From contig CASDSU010000013.1 in assembly GCA_949283575.1 (NCBI GenBank), positions 124,001 through 188,000 on the forward strand: DNA of 64,000 nt, written 5' to 3'. The position numbers and the translations under genes are program-made. Below the pieces are notes generated by a model. The model saw only the letters and a program-made list of their open reading frames with translations, did not search any database and was not told the origin of the DNA. This document shows, piece by piece, positions 27,197 to 36,649 of this stretch. The first letter of the stretch is position 1, and each line of letters begins with the position of its first letter. Source of the stretch: an uncultured Eubacteriales bacterium. GTDB taxonomy: Bacteria; Bacillota; Clostridia; TANB77; UBA1234.

Positions 27197-27940
27197 ATGA
27201 AATGTATAGGTTTTATAGGTAAAGTTGATAAAACAGAATTAGTAGGTTATATATCTAAAATAATCGCTTCTACAGGTAGAAAAGTAATTATGTTAGATGC
27301 TACTGTAAATCAAAAAACAAGATACACAATACCTACAATAGACGGCTTAGAAGAACAAAATCAATATGTAGTTCAACATGATGGTGTAGAAGTTGCAATT
27401 GGTTTTTCAAATATGTTGGAACTAAAGAAGTATTTATTATCTAAAGGTGAAGATTTTAATTCATATGACTATGTAATTGTCGATACAGATCAAGAAGAAA
27501 TGATAGATGAGTATGATTTAAGAAGTGCTAATTCAAATTTCTTCGTTACGTCATATGATAAATGGTGCATTCATAAAGGAATAGAACTATTAAGGTTTTT
27601 ATGTGCACAAAAAAGAAGAACTGATCCAGAAGGTGTGGTAAATATTCATAAAATTATTTACTATAGCGATATAAATACAGCGGATAGTAAATATGTTGAA
27701 AGAATATCAGATAATTTACCAATAGCGTGGGAAGGCGATACATTGAATTTCCCATACGATCATGGTGATTTATCAGTAAATATTCAAAATCAATATGCAA
27801 ATAAATTTGATATACGTTTACTTTCTAAAACATATAAAGAGGCGCTTTCAAAGGCAGTTGAAATAATTGCTGGTGATGATATGCAAAACATTAAGAAAGT
27901 AATGAAAAATGTAGAAAGAGTTACAAAGTTTTCTATATAA
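27197..27940 (+). CDS. TadZ/MinD-like P-loop protein, degenerate
   Basis: This is a 247-residue protein of the ParA/MinD/TadZ type. The N-terminal strand KCIGFIGKVDKTELVGYI sits where the deviant Walker A would be but lacks its GK(S/T) lysines. FNSYDYVIVDTDQEE resembles the Walker B-like strand. Such TadZ/CpaE proteins position the pilus machine; this one is probably not an ATPase. AGGGGAG 8 nt upstream supports ATG 27197 over an upstream TTG at 27167. It lies between the CpaB-like gene and a second TadZ-like gene. Confidence 0.55.
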   Translation: MKCIGFIGKVDKTELVGYISKIIASTGRKVIMLDATVNQKTRYTIPTIDGLEEQNQYVVQHDGVEVAIGFSNMLELKKYLLSKGEDFNSYDYVIVDTDQEEMIDEYDLRSANSNFFVTSYDKWCIHKGIELLRFLCAQKRRTDPEGVVNIHKIIYYSDINTADSKYVERISDNLPIAWEGDTLNFPYDHGDLSVNIQNQYANKFDIRLLSKTYKEALSKAVEIIAGDDMQNIKKVMKNVERVTKFSI

Positions 27941-27964
27941 AATATGAAAGAGGGGTAAAGGGTT

Positions 27965-28783
27965 ATGCCAATAGTTTCTTTTTGGAGTACAGAGGATTCT
28001 GCACAATTATGTTCAACAGCTACAGCTGTTGCTACATCTATGATGATTTCAACAAGAACAAAATATAAGACATTAGTAACACAAACACATTATTCTGATA
28101 TGTCACTTGAGTATTCATTCTTTAATCCTGATAAGAGAACAAAACTTGATACATCAGATACAGGAATAGATGCTCTTGATAGACTTTTAAGAAGTAATAA
28201 ATTAACACCTGAAAACATTCCAAACTATGCTACACCAGTAATGAAAGGTAGATTGGAACTGTTGTATGGTACATTTAAGAATGATACTGATTCGTATTCA
28301 AGAATTTTAGAAACAATGCCTATAATCATAGATTATGCAAATCAGTTTTATGATATTGTTCTTGTAGACTTAAATAAAGGTTATGATAGTTCAGAAATTA
28401 ATGCCATACTTCAAAAATCGGATTTGATAGTATTTAACATGAGCCAAAGTAAACATATGTTAAAAAAATTATTTAAAGATATGAGTACTTTGAAAATACT
28501 ACAAGAAAAGACTGTTATTCCTGTACTTGGAAGATATGACAGATATTCGGCATATAGTGAAAGAAATATAGCAAGAAGTTTTAACTATAAAAAGAAAATT
28601 TATACTATTCCATACAATACACAATTTTTTGATGCTTGTAATCAAGGTGAGGCTGCTAAATACTTTATTGATTACTCTAATGCAGATATGGGTACAGATA
28701 GAAACGGTTTCTTTATTTCTGAGGTTGCAAATTTGACAGACGCAATAATTGAAGCAATAAAACCCAAAATATCAGAAAGATAA
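27965..28783 (+). CDS. Second TadZ/MinD-like protein
   Basis: This 272-residue protein has a ParA-like outline: N-terminal PIVSFWSTEDSAQLCSTAT in the nucleotide-loop position, a central strand YDIVLVDLNKGYD and a late strand TVIPVLGRYDRYS. The Walker A lysines are again missing (S/T-rich loop instead). Two consecutive degenerate MinD-like proteins is unusual for Tad loci, which normally have one CpaE/TadZ. They may form a heterodimer. AGAGGGGT precedes the ATG and the TadA ATPase follows. Confidence 0.5.
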   Translation: MPIVSFWSTEDSAQLCSTATAVATSMMISTRTKYKTLVTQTHYSDMSLEYSFFNPDKRTKLDTSDTGIDALDRLLRSNKLTPENIPNYATPVMKGRLELLYGTFKNDTDSYSRILETMPIIIDYANQFYDIVLVDLNKGYDSSEINAILQKSDLIVFNMSQSKHMLKKLFKDMSTLKILQEKTVIPVLGRYDRYSAYSERNIARSFNYKKKIYTIPYNTQFFDACNQGEAAKYFIDYSNADMGTDRNGFFISEVANLTDAIIEAIKPKISER

Positions 28784-28822
28784 AGTATTTATAAAAAAGT
28801 AGAAAGAGGTGGTATTACTAGC

Positions 28823-30742
28823 ATGGGACTTAATTACTTTATAATAGCTTTGTTAATATTAATTTTAGTTGTTTTCATTGGCTATTTATTTTCAAAGTCA
28901 AGTAATTCTGCTGTTATACAAAACGTTCAAAAAGAGGGAAGACTATATACTATAGAAAAAATGACGGAATTTATTAAGGCCAGAATGGATGAAATCACTA
29001 GAACAAATTTATATGATATAGGTCTTTCTGAAGATGAACTTAAGAGACGAAAAAATAAAAAATATGAACTTAAGAAAGCTTTGAAGAACTGTACATATGG
29101 TGATGTTAACGATAAAAAATACGTAAAAGAACTTATCTTTGATTTACTTCATAGAGAATATGGTGTAAATCAAGTAAACATCACAAATGCGATCGATTTC
29201 GATAATACAGAAAAGTTAACAACAAATGATAAGTTTGATATTCTTATCTATATTTTCAAACAACAATTTGGATACGATGCATTAGGAGAGATGATAAAAA
29301 AGTATCACTTGGATGAACAAAAATGTGTTTATGGATCAACAATTCCATCATATGTTATTACTCCAGAGGAAATTGATGATATTTTTGAAAAAGAATATGA
29401 TTATTTATCTTTTGAAGATAGACTTAATATTGTTTCTCAAAGAATTTATCAAAATTACAAAGGATTTAGCGTTATTGATGAAATAAGAGATATGAACATA
29501 GATGGTATTTCAGGTGGTGTTTCGGGTCTTCCTGAATCATTTATGTATCAAGTTGCACAATTAGGTGATTATTTAAGACAAACAAACGAAAGAACAATTC
29601 CAAGAGCTTATGATAGTGTTTGGATATTCTATAAAGGTAAATCAATCTATATGTCTTGTATATCATTTGGTTCATATGCTGAACTTAGACGTGTTTGTCA
29701 AAATATATACAAATACAATAATCCAGGTCAGTTATCTGATACAAATGGTTATAAGATTAATGAAATGAAAGATGGTTCCCGTGTCGTTGTTGTTAGACCT
29801 AGTATGTCAGAGTCTTGGGCATTCTTCGTAAGAAAGTTCGATACTCCAAATGCGGTACTTGAAAACTTAGTAAGACATCCGGGAAGAGAGCCTGTTATGG
29901 ATTTATTAAAATTCTTAGTAAAAGGTGCCAGAGTTACAGCTCTTACTGGTGAGCAAGGTTGCGGTAAAACAACAATGCTTCTAGCAATGATAAAATACAT
30001 ATATACATCACTTAACCTGAGAGTTCAAGAAACAGCCTTCGAGTTGCATTTAAGAAAAGTTTATCCAGATAGAAACATATTAACATTTAGAGAAACTGAA
30101 ACGGTATCAGGACAAGAAGGTCTGGACGTTCAAAAGAAGACTGACGGTGCTGTTAACATCCTTGGTGAGGTTGCTACAGACGGAGTTGCTGCTTGGATGA
30201 TTCAGATGGCACAGGTTGCTTCTAAGTTTACAATGTTTACTCACCACGCTAAAACATTTGATAACTTAATACTTTCACTTCGTAACTCACTACTTAAAGT
30301 TGGTATGTTTCACAACGAAAAAGTTGCTGAGATACAGGTTGTTGATGTATTAAACTTTGAGGTTCACTTAAAGAAATCATATACAGGTGATAGATTCATT
30401 GAAAGAATTACAGAATGTGTTCCCGTTAAACCAAAAAATAATTATACATATGATCATCGTAAGGAAACGACTTTAGAAGGAAAACTTGATAAATTTATTG
30501 ATAATGCTACCGAGTATTTTACAAAGATTACAGAAGTTGAAACATATAAAGCTGTAAACATTGTTGAATTCGTAGATGGACAATATGTAATTAAAAACCC
30601 TATTTCACAAGAAAATATACAAGCAATGAGAGAAAATATGTCAGAAGACGATCAATTAGCTTTTGATGAATTCTGTGCAAACTATTTTGGAGCATTGCAA
30701 ACATCAGGAAATAATGGTGGATTCAAGAGAATCGTTGAATAA
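28823..30742 (+). CDS. TadA/CpaF-type secretion ATPase
   Basis: This 639-residue protein has an N-terminal membrane helix (FIIALLILILVVFIGYLF), which is unusual for TadA, a central linker and a secretion-ATPase domain. Walker A is TGEQGCGKTTMLLAMI (about residues 374-389) and a His box THHAKTFDN follows. The Walker B region reads VNILGEVATDG, with G-E in place of the usual hydrophobic-D/R-E series, and is weaker than in typical TadA. It should power assembly of the pilin-like proteins encoded downstream. AGAGGTGGT precedes the ATG. Confidence 0.75.
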   Translation: MGLNYFIIALLILILVVFIGYLFSKSSNSAVIQNVQKEGRLYTIEKMTEFIKARMDEITRTNLYDIGLSEDELKRRKNKKYELKKALKNCTYGDVNDKKYVKELIFDLLHREYGVNQVNITNAIDFDNTEKLTTNDKFDILIYIFKQQFGYDALGEMIKKYHLDEQKCVYGSTIPSYVITPEEIDDIFEKEYDYLSFEDRLNIVSQRIYQNYKGFSVIDEIRDMNIDGISGGVSGLPESFMYQVAQLGDYLRQTNERTIPRAYDSVWIFYKGKSIYMSCISFGSYAELRRVCQNIYKYNNPGQLSDTNGYKINEMKDGSRVVVVRPSMSESWAFFVRKFDTPNAVLENLVRHPGREPVMDLLKFLVKGARVTALTGEQGCGKTTMLLAMIKYIYTSLNLRVQETAFELHLRKVYPDRNILTFRETETVSGQEGLDVQKKTDGAVNILGEVATDGVAAWMIQMAQVASKFTMFTHHAKTFDNLILSLRNSLLKVGMFHNEKVAEIQVVDVLNFEVHLKKSYTGDRFIERITECVPVKPKNNYTYDHRKETTLEGKLDKFIDNATEYFTKITEVETYKAVNIVEFVDGQYVIKNPISQENIQAMRENMSEDDQLAFDEFCANYFGALQTSGNNGGFKRIVE

Positions 30743-30774
30743 AAAATATTTTCTAAAGAAAGGAGGGGACTACA

Positions 30775-33129
30775 ATAGATCCAAAATCGATATTATTACT
30801 TTTGGTTGTACTGCCTGTTGTACTTTTTACTGTGCTATTGATAGTTTTTTATGTTTATCAAAAATCACATCAAAATTCTAAAAGTGCAGTACTCCAAAAG
30901 ATGTTATCTTCTACAAAAGGGACTACTAAAAGCACAGATGCCTTTTATCAAAAGATTTATACTAAACTAGATATGCTTCCTTTTGTTAATAGATATCTTC
31001 GAAAGATTCGTAGAAGAATGGAACTTATAAATCAGGATGATGAGTATACAATAAGAAAAGAAACAGGAAGAATTACACTTAGAAGTATATTGTTGACGCT
31101 TATTGCATCTATTTTAATTGCTTGGATGAATAAAGACAATTTATTTATAATGCTAGTCTCACTTCTTGGAGTTTTAGTTGTTATAGAAAATTTAACTGAG
31201 CAAATGATAACTAAAGTTGAAAACCGACTTTTAGAGCAAGAACTTGAATTCTTCTCTGAGGTTAGACATGCTTTTCATAGCACAAACATGGTTGAGGAAG
31301 CTGTATATGATGCTGCAATGATGGAAGAACAAGAAATTGTTTCACAAGCTAACTACATATACAATATATTGGTTTCTGCAGATCCTGAGATTGAGTTAGA
31401 AAAATACTATGACGTCGCACCTAATAAATATCTTAAAATTTTTGCAGGTGTGTCATATTTAACAAAAGAGTTTGGTGATAGAAAAGTAAATGGAATTTCT
31501 TTATATCTAAAAGATATGAATAACATTACTCAAGAGTTACAATTAGAAATTCTTAAGAGAGATAAGCTTGATTATTTATTTAAGAGCTTGACTTATATTG
31601 CTATAGCTCCAATTCTTTTAATTCATCCATTAAAGAATTGGTCTATGAGTAACTTTGCTTCTACGTCGGCTTTTTATGAAGGTAAATTAGGTTTTTTATT
31701 TGAAATTATTATTATTGCTATGATATTTTTATCATATTCATTAATAATAAGAATTAAAGATAATGCTGATAGTAGAAATAAATATTCTTCTACTGAAGCA
31801 TGGCAAGAAAGAGTATATAGGTTACCAATAGTTGAAAGGTTTGTCGATGTTATAATTCCTAACCAAGATAAACCAGCTTATGCAAGGGCTAATAAACTTC
31901 TTAGAGATACTGCATCAACATTAAAAATCGAATGGCTATATATTAATAAAATTATAGCTGCTGTACTTGCTTTTTTAGTTGCACTTGTAATTGTTGTTGA
32001 AACTCATGAGATGGCTGAAAATGCAATTTTAGATGGAAGTACAGATGATTCTGGTATAATGGGTAAGATGGATAGTAGTGATTTAGAAGAACTTGCTGAA
32101 ATGTCTGCATCGGATAGATTGTACATATCAAAGTTAGTTGATAATAAAGAAATAGCCAGAGCGGTTAGAGAAGAACCAGCAGAAGATGCTATTGCATTAA
32201 TTGAAAATCAGTTGTATATTTTAAATATAATGCCAGTTAGTGATAATGTTGCTGAAAATTTAGCTCAGAAGGTATATGCCAAGATGACAACACCTAGAGC
32301 AAAACATGTTCAAGGAAGAGCTGAAATACAAAACGCAATTTTGAATTCTGGTGTTGAAATGGATAGAGAAGGTTTTGTTGAAGAATTTGCTGATAAAATC
32401 ATACAAGTTACGAGAGATGACGAAGTTGTTACTATAGAGATAAAGCATATTGTTGAAGCTGTTAAGGAAATGTATAGTGTACAACTTACACCAGAACAGT
32501 TAACATCAAATGCAGAACGTATATATAATAAGCTTTCTGCATTATCAAACGAGTATTTTAAATGGACCGAGTTATTACTTGCAATGTTAATTGGTTTAGT
32601 TGCATTCTTTGTTCCAAACATGTTTTTAACATTCCAAAAAAAGATGAGACAACTTGAGATGGATGACGAAGTTATGCAATTCCAAACAATTATACTTATG
32701 CTTATGCATATTGAAAGAGTTTCTGTTGAATATATTTTAGAGTGGTTGACACGTTTCTCAAATATATTTAGAGAACCACTTCAACGTTGTTTAAACAATT
32801 ATGAAGCTGGTGCGTACGAAGCATTAGAAGAATTAAAAGATGATGTTACGTTTAAACCTTTTACGAGAATTGTTGAAAGTTTACAATCTGCAATTGAAAA
32901 TGTAAAAATTACAGATGCATTTGACGAATTAGAGTCAGAACGTGCATTCTTCCAAGAAAAACGTAAAGAGGCGAATGAACGTTTAATAGCAAAAAAGGCT
33001 ATGATTGGTAAGGTTTTAGGTTTTGCGCCGATGGTAATGCTATTTGTTGGATATTTGATTGGTCCGATGATAGTTACATCTATTGGTGATATGAATGTAT
33101 ACTTTGAACAAATGGGTTCAATGTTATAA
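30775..33129 (+). CDS. Fused TadB-TadC-like membrane platform protein, likely ATA start
   Basis: This ~784-residue protein has two GspF/T2SSF-type regions: an N-terminal one (RRRMELINQDDEY to LEFFSEVRHAFHSTN) and a C-terminal one (FQTIILMLMHIERVSVEYIL to GPMIVTSIGDMN). TadB and TadC, usually separate, are thus fused, with a charged insert between them. AGGAGGGG at 30761-30768 sits 6 nt before ATA at 30775, which gives IDPKSILLLLVVLPVVLFTV; the next candidate, TTG at 30802, is 33 nt from the site. An ATA start is therefore likely. It anchors the TadA ATPase in the membrane. Confidence 0.75.
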   Translation: MDPKSILLLLVVLPVVLFTVLLIVFYVYQKSHQNSKSAVLQKMLSSTKGTTKSTDAFYQKIYTKLDMLPFVNRYLRKIRRRMELINQDDEYTIRKETGRITLRSILLTLIASILIAWMNKDNLFIMLVSLLGVLVVIENLTEQMITKVENRLLEQELEFFSEVRHAFHSTNMVEEAVYDAAMMEEQEIVSQANYIYNILVSADPEIELEKYYDVAPNKYLKIFAGVSYLTKEFGDRKVNGISLYLKDMNNITQELQLEILKRDKLDYLFKSLTYIAIAPILLIHPLKNWSMSNFASTSAFYEGKLGFLFEIIIIAMIFLSYSLIIRIKDNADSRNKYSSTEAWQERVYRLPIVERFVDVIIPNQDKPAYARANKLLRDTASTLKIEWLYINKIIAAVLAFLVALVIVVETHEMAENAILDGSTDDSGIMGKMDSSDLEELAEMSASDRLYISKLVDNKEIARAVREEPAEDAIALIENQLYILNIMPVSDNVAENLAQKVYAKMTTPRAKHVQGRAEIQNAILNSGVEMDREGFVEEFADKIIQVTRDDEVVTIEIKHIVEAVKEMYSVQLTPEQLTSNAERIYNKLSALSNEYFKWTELLLAMLIGLVAFFVPNMFLTFQKKMRQLEMDDEVMQFQTIILMLMHIERVSVEYILEWLTRFSNIFREPLQRCLNNYEAGAYEALEELKDDVTFKPFTRIVESLQSAIENVKITDAFDELESERAFFQEKRKEANERLIAKKAMIGKVLGFAPMVMLFVGYLIGPMIVTSIGDMNVYFEQMGSML

Positions 33130-33190
33130 TTTTTATTTTGATTTCAAATTTTCATTTTATAAATTTTAAAAAAAGAAAGGATGATTTTTT

Positions 33191-33637
33191 ATGGATAATG
33201 CATCAAAAGCATTAATCATGGCAGGTGCTATTCTTATATCACTTGCATTAGTAGGATTAGGAGTTTATATTTTTTCAATGGCGAAAGACCTTCAAGGTAA
33301 CGCTACTGGAAAAATGCAATCAGCTGAAATAAGCTCAACAAACTCAGAGCTTGAGTCATATGCTGGTCAAAAAGTAAAAGGTTCTACAGTTATATCTTTT
33401 GTAGAAAGAGTTAGAGTTATGAACTCTCAAGATATTTTTCCACTAGAAGTACAAGCTGGTACAGTTGATGATTATACTTTTACAGCTACAGGTCCTGTTA
33501 CTGTAACAGACAACCAAGTTGCTAAATCAGCTATTTCTGCTAATGCATACTATGAAATTGCTTTAGCTGACAATGAGCCTGCTGGTGCTGAAGATGGATA
33601 TATTGATACATATCAAATTATGGAATATGTAAGATAA
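33191..33637 (+). CDS. Pilin-like small protein 1 of the Tad-like operon
   Basis: This is a 148-residue protein with one hydrophobic N-terminal helix (ALIMAGAILISLALVGLGVYIF) immediately after a short MDNASK leader, then a polar domain with strand and turn features. It shares the MDNxSKALxMAGxxLIS start with the next gene, indicating a duplicated pilin-like family. A clear prepilin-peptidase G/E site is not obvious and no prepilin peptidase is in the window. AGAAAGGATGA precedes the ATG. Its proposed role is a structural subunit. Confidence 0.55.
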   Translation: MDNASKALIMAGAILISLALVGLGVYIFSMAKDLQGNATGKMQSAEISSTNSELESYAGQKVKGSTVISFVERVRVMNSQDIFPLEVQAGTVDDYTFTATGPVTVTDNQVAKSAISANAYYEIALADNEPAGAEDGYIDTYQIMEYVR

Positions 33638-33674
33638 TTCATTTAATGTATTTTAAGAAAGGAAGAATTGCCGT

Positions 33675-34073
33675 ATGGATAACGTATCAAAAGCCTTAGT
33701 TATGGCTGGTGGTGTATTAATTTCAATTGCAGTAATTAGTATTGCAGTTTCAGCTTTTTCAAGTGCTTCAAATCTTGCAAGAGCTGCTGAACAAAATATG
33801 TCTTCAAGTCAGATAAGTAGTTTTAATCGTTTCTATACGGCATATCAAACTACTTATACAGGTCCAACTACCATAAGATGTGTTGATGCTTTGAATATTC
33901 TAAACAGAGCGATAGAAGATGATGTAAGTGTTTCTAATTCATCATCTATAATCTCCCTTTCGGGCGATTATTATGCTGCTGATTCTAAAGACTACACAAC
34001 TAAAACTGTTAAATATTCATTAAGTTACGTAGATGGGGTTGGAAAGGTAAGTAAGGTAACAATAACTGATTAA
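33675..34073 (+). CDS. Pilin-like small protein 2 of the Tad-like operon
   Basis: This is a 132-residue paralogue of the preceding product in its N-terminal 35 residues (MDNVSKALVMAGGVLISIAV). The extracytoplasmic part is different, with a Ser-rich NSSSIISLSGDYYAAD. AAAGGAAG precedes the ATG. Codon-level divergence shows the duplication is not recent. The pair probably forms major and minor subunits; which is which cannot be told. Confidence 0.55.
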   Translation: MDNVSKALVMAGGVLISIAVISIAVSAFSSASNLARAAEQNMSSSQISSFNRFYTAYQTTYTGPTTIRCVDALNILNRAIEDDVSVSNSSSIISLSGDYYAADSKDYTTKTVKYSLSYVDGVGKVSKVTITD

Positions 34074-34095
34074 TAAAGCATAAAGGGGGATTAAA

Positions 34096-34653
34096 ATGGA
34101 AGAGAATATTTCACATGCGTTTGCGATGTTTGGTAGTGCAATTCTATTTGTAATCGCCCTTTCTTGTGCTATGCTATCTTATAATCAATTGACAGACAGG
34201 GCTGAAATGTTTTTTGGTACACGAAGTGCTGCAGGACTTAGAGGTGATGCTACATCTACATTGCTAGATCCAGACGAAGTAGAAAGAAAAGTTAAGTTCT
34301 CTGAACTGTATGTTGCAATTTTAAATTTACCACGTTATACCACTACAGATGGAAATTCTGTTTGTACAGTTACTGTTGTAGCTAATGGAAGGGTTATAAA
34401 TTATTCTGCAAATGTTGATCCACTTACTAATGAAAAAACAATTACAATGACTGGTTCTTTAACAGGAGAATATGAATTTAATGATGAAAATGACATGTTA
34501 AATTTATTGAAAGATTTGTCAACGATTGCATTGGGGTATAATCCAGCTGGTTCTAGTTCTAATGATGCTTTACTACAGATAAAATCTTTATATGAAACAA
34601 CAACGTATTCTATTGATTATACAGAAACTAATATTACTTATTCAAAAAATTAA
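34096..34653 (+). CDS. Pilin-like protein 3 of the Tad-like operon
   Basis: This 185-residue protein has an N-terminal membrane helix (HAFAMFGSAILFVIALSCAM) and a larger extracytoplasmic domain with strand-rich YTTTDGNSVCTVTVVANGRV and a helical DENDMLNLLKDLS. It resembles the layout of TadE/TadF-type minor pilins, but no glutamate-5-like residue is clear. AAGGGGG precedes the ATG. It is co-transcribed with the neighbouring pilin-like genes. Confidence 0.5.
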   Translation: MEENISHAFAMFGSAILFVIALSCAMLSYNQLTDRAEMFFGTRSAAGLRGDATSTLLDPDEVERKVKFSELYVAILNLPRYTTTDGNSVCTVTVVANGRVINYSANVDPLTNEKTITMTGSLTGEYEFNDENDMLNLLKDLSTIALGYNPAGSSSNDALLQIKSLYETTTYSIDYTETNITYSKN

Positions 34654-34678
34654 TTAGGAAAGGAAGAGTGCTTGTAAA

Positions 34679-35176
34679 ATGGGAGATTCATTAAGCTTAG
34701 TTTTTGCGATGATTTTAGGTGTTTTAATAATGTTCTTTTTCCCAATGCTTGATAGTTGGGAACGACAAGACGACCTTTCTTATATGTCTGTTTATACATC
34801 GACGGTTGATTTAGTTGATGCTGTTAGAAATACAGGAGTTCTTACAGATGATATGCTAAATTCTTATATGTTACAATTAGGAAGTACAGCTAATTCTTAT
34901 GATGTTGTTTTGGAACATAGAGAATATAAAGTTGTTCCTGCTACAGCTGGTGCATCTGAAGTTGTATATTTGAATCATTATTCTAATGAAATAGAAAGAA
35001 AATTAAATACGGATGGTATGTATACATTTAATAAAGGTGATTTCTTTTATATTTCGGTGAAGAATACAAATAAAACACAAGCTACAGTAATGAAAGAAAC
35101 TATATATTCGACACCTATAGAATCTTTTAAAGTTGGTGTTCCTTATGGCGGACAAATAAAAACAAGTTATAGATAA
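34679..35176 (+). CDS. Pilin-like protein 4 of the Tad-like operon
   Basis: This 165-residue protein has an N-terminal helix (LVFAMILGVLIMFFFPMLD) followed by WERQDDLSYMSVYTSTVDLV and a strand-rich domain with FYISVKNTNKTQATVMKETI. The helix-then-W/E-Q pattern fits a minor-pilin-like membrane protein. AAAGGAAGAG lies before the ATG at 34679. It precedes the last gene of the operon. Confidence 0.5.
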   Translation: MGDSLSLVFAMILGVLIMFFFPMLDSWERQDDLSYMSVYTSTVDLVDAVRNTGVLTDDMLNSYMLQLGSTANSYDVVLEHREYKVVPATAGASEVVYLNHYSNEIERKLNTDGMYTFNKGDFFYISVKNTNKTQATVMKETIYSTPIESFKVGVPYGGQIKTSYR

Positions 35177-35256
35177 ATCAACTTAAGGCTTTAGCTATGA
35201 AATCCATTTTGTCATAGCTAAGGTTTTAAATTTTTAAATTGGGAAGGAGTTATACA

Positions 35257-36438
35257 ATGAAATTACAGCACTTTACAATTATATTTTTAATAATAATTCT
35301 TCCTTTTTCAATTATATGCAGAAGTACTATGACAAATTATTCTTTGATGTTAAAAGATCAAGTTAGACTTAATAATGTTGTAGATGCTGCTACGCAAGAT
35401 GCTTTGGACATGCTAGTTGAACTTAACGATGAATTCCAAATGTTATTCTTTAATGAACGTTTTGACATTACACAAGCACTTGCAAAAGAATCTGTTAAAT
35501 CTTTTTTCCAAACATTAGCTATTAATTTTAATATGCCATATGTTCCTGGTAATACAGAATCATACTTTTCAATGTATATTCCGGCAATAGTTATTATAGG
35601 ATATGATGGTTTCTTTATATATTCTGTAGATGACTCAGTAAGTGCAGGATATGCATATCAAATGTCACCAAAAATTCCGTATTCTTATTATGACCCAGAT
35701 ACAGGAACTATTGTGCATTTCACATTAGGAAACTACGTAAGTTTATTTACAAATAATATGTTATATCAAGGTGAGATTTCATGTGATTATGATGAAGAAG
35801 CTGAGATATTGTATAATGAATTTTATACAGCGTTTGGCAATGATAAAAATGCTACTTTAGAAAATTTACCAGAGCTTACGACTGATGTTTCAACAATACT
35901 TTATGCTCTAAAAGAAGTTGATTCGTCGCTTGTTCCTAGTTTTTTGATTGCTGGAAAAGAGAGTGCTGGTGCAATACCTTTAAGACTTGATTATGGTTCG
36001 GGTGATGATGAACCTAGTGAGTTTAATAAAATAAGAAGAAATGTGATAATCACTACTATTAAAGAAACATTACAACAAGAAATAAATGAACATGAAACAT
36101 ATGCAAAGCATTTGGGTTCTTCATATCATTTTGAATTACCAGAAATAGCAGATGATGAATGGATTAATTCAATAAATGATATTTCAGTAATGTCGTTTAT
36201 TCAAGGTATGCCGATAGGAACAAATCAGTATTATGATAATTACGCATTGAGTGGTTCTAGAATAATTCAAACAGATTATATATATGGAACAGTAGATAAA
36301 TATTATCATTCACCTGTTTGTGATACAGTAGCATCATTTGTAACTGATGGTGTTGGTGCTAATGTAGATAATATATTTATAACACGTGTTCAAGCAGCAG
36401 AACAAGGATATTATCCATGTAATGAGTGTAATCCATAA
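35257..36438 (+). CDS. Large extracytoplasmic protein with C-terminal zinc-ribbon-like tip
   Basis: This 393-residue protein has an N-terminal membrane helix (FTIIFLIIILPFSIICRST) and a long, mostly helical and then mixed extracytoplasmic region. The last ~50 residues hold YYHSPVC and, after a VQAAEQGYYPCNECNP stretch, a CxxC pair. This pattern (H-x3-C ... G-Y-x-P-C-x2-C) is like the Ada-type metal-binding motif found at the ends of many surface and nuclease proteins and probably binds zinc. AAGGAG 7 nt upstream supports ATG 35257. It could be a tip or anchoring subunit of the Tad-like machine. Confidence 0.55.
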   Translation: MKLQHFTIIFLIIILPFSIICRSTMTNYSLMLKDQVRLNNVVDAATQDALDMLVELNDEFQMLFFNERFDITQALAKESVKSFFQTLAINFNMPYVPGNTESYFSMYIPAIVIIGYDGFFIYSVDDSVSAGYAYQMSPKIPYSYYDPDTGTIVHFTLGNYVSLFTNNMLYQGEISCDYDEEAEILYNEFYTAFGNDKNATLENLPELTTDVSTILYALKEVDSSLVPSFLIAGKESAGAIPLRLDYGSGDDEPSEFNKIRRNVIITTIKETLQQEINEHETYAKHLGSSYHFELPEIADDEWINSINDISVMSFIQGMPIGTNQYYDNYALSGSRIIQTDYIYGTVDKYYHSPVCDTVASFVTDGVGANVDNIFITRVQAAEQGYYPCNECNP

Positions 36439-36649
36439 GAATTTTAGGAAATTGGGACGATTCCTTTTTCCAACTTTTTAAAATTAGCAAGAAAAAAAGT
36501 ATTGTTTTTAAGCCTCAGACAACTCATTTTTCATTGCAAACATGATGCAATGAAAATGAGAACTCGGCGACAAAAAACAATACTTTTTTCTTGTCTTAAA
36601 TAGTTTGATTTTTTGGAAAAAGGAACCGTCCCAATTTCCCAAAATTCTT
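36437..36649. repeat. Composite palindromic repeat, copy C, with nested arms
   Basis: It fills the gap between the convergent pilus and murC stop codons. The outer arms (36437-36473 and 36613-36649) share AAGAATTTT, GGAAATTGGGACG and TTCCTTTTTCCAA. The inner arms (36488-36538 and 36546-36593) carry CAAGAAAAAAAGTATTG, GCCTCAGACAACTCAT and TTCATTGCA. The inner part is copy A/B in reverse orientation. The element overlaps both stop codons. Confidence 0.88.

Noticed and set aside
3211-36649. CRISPR array or insertion sequence explaining the repeats
   Set aside because: Only three distant single copies, no spacers, and no transposase gene nearby.
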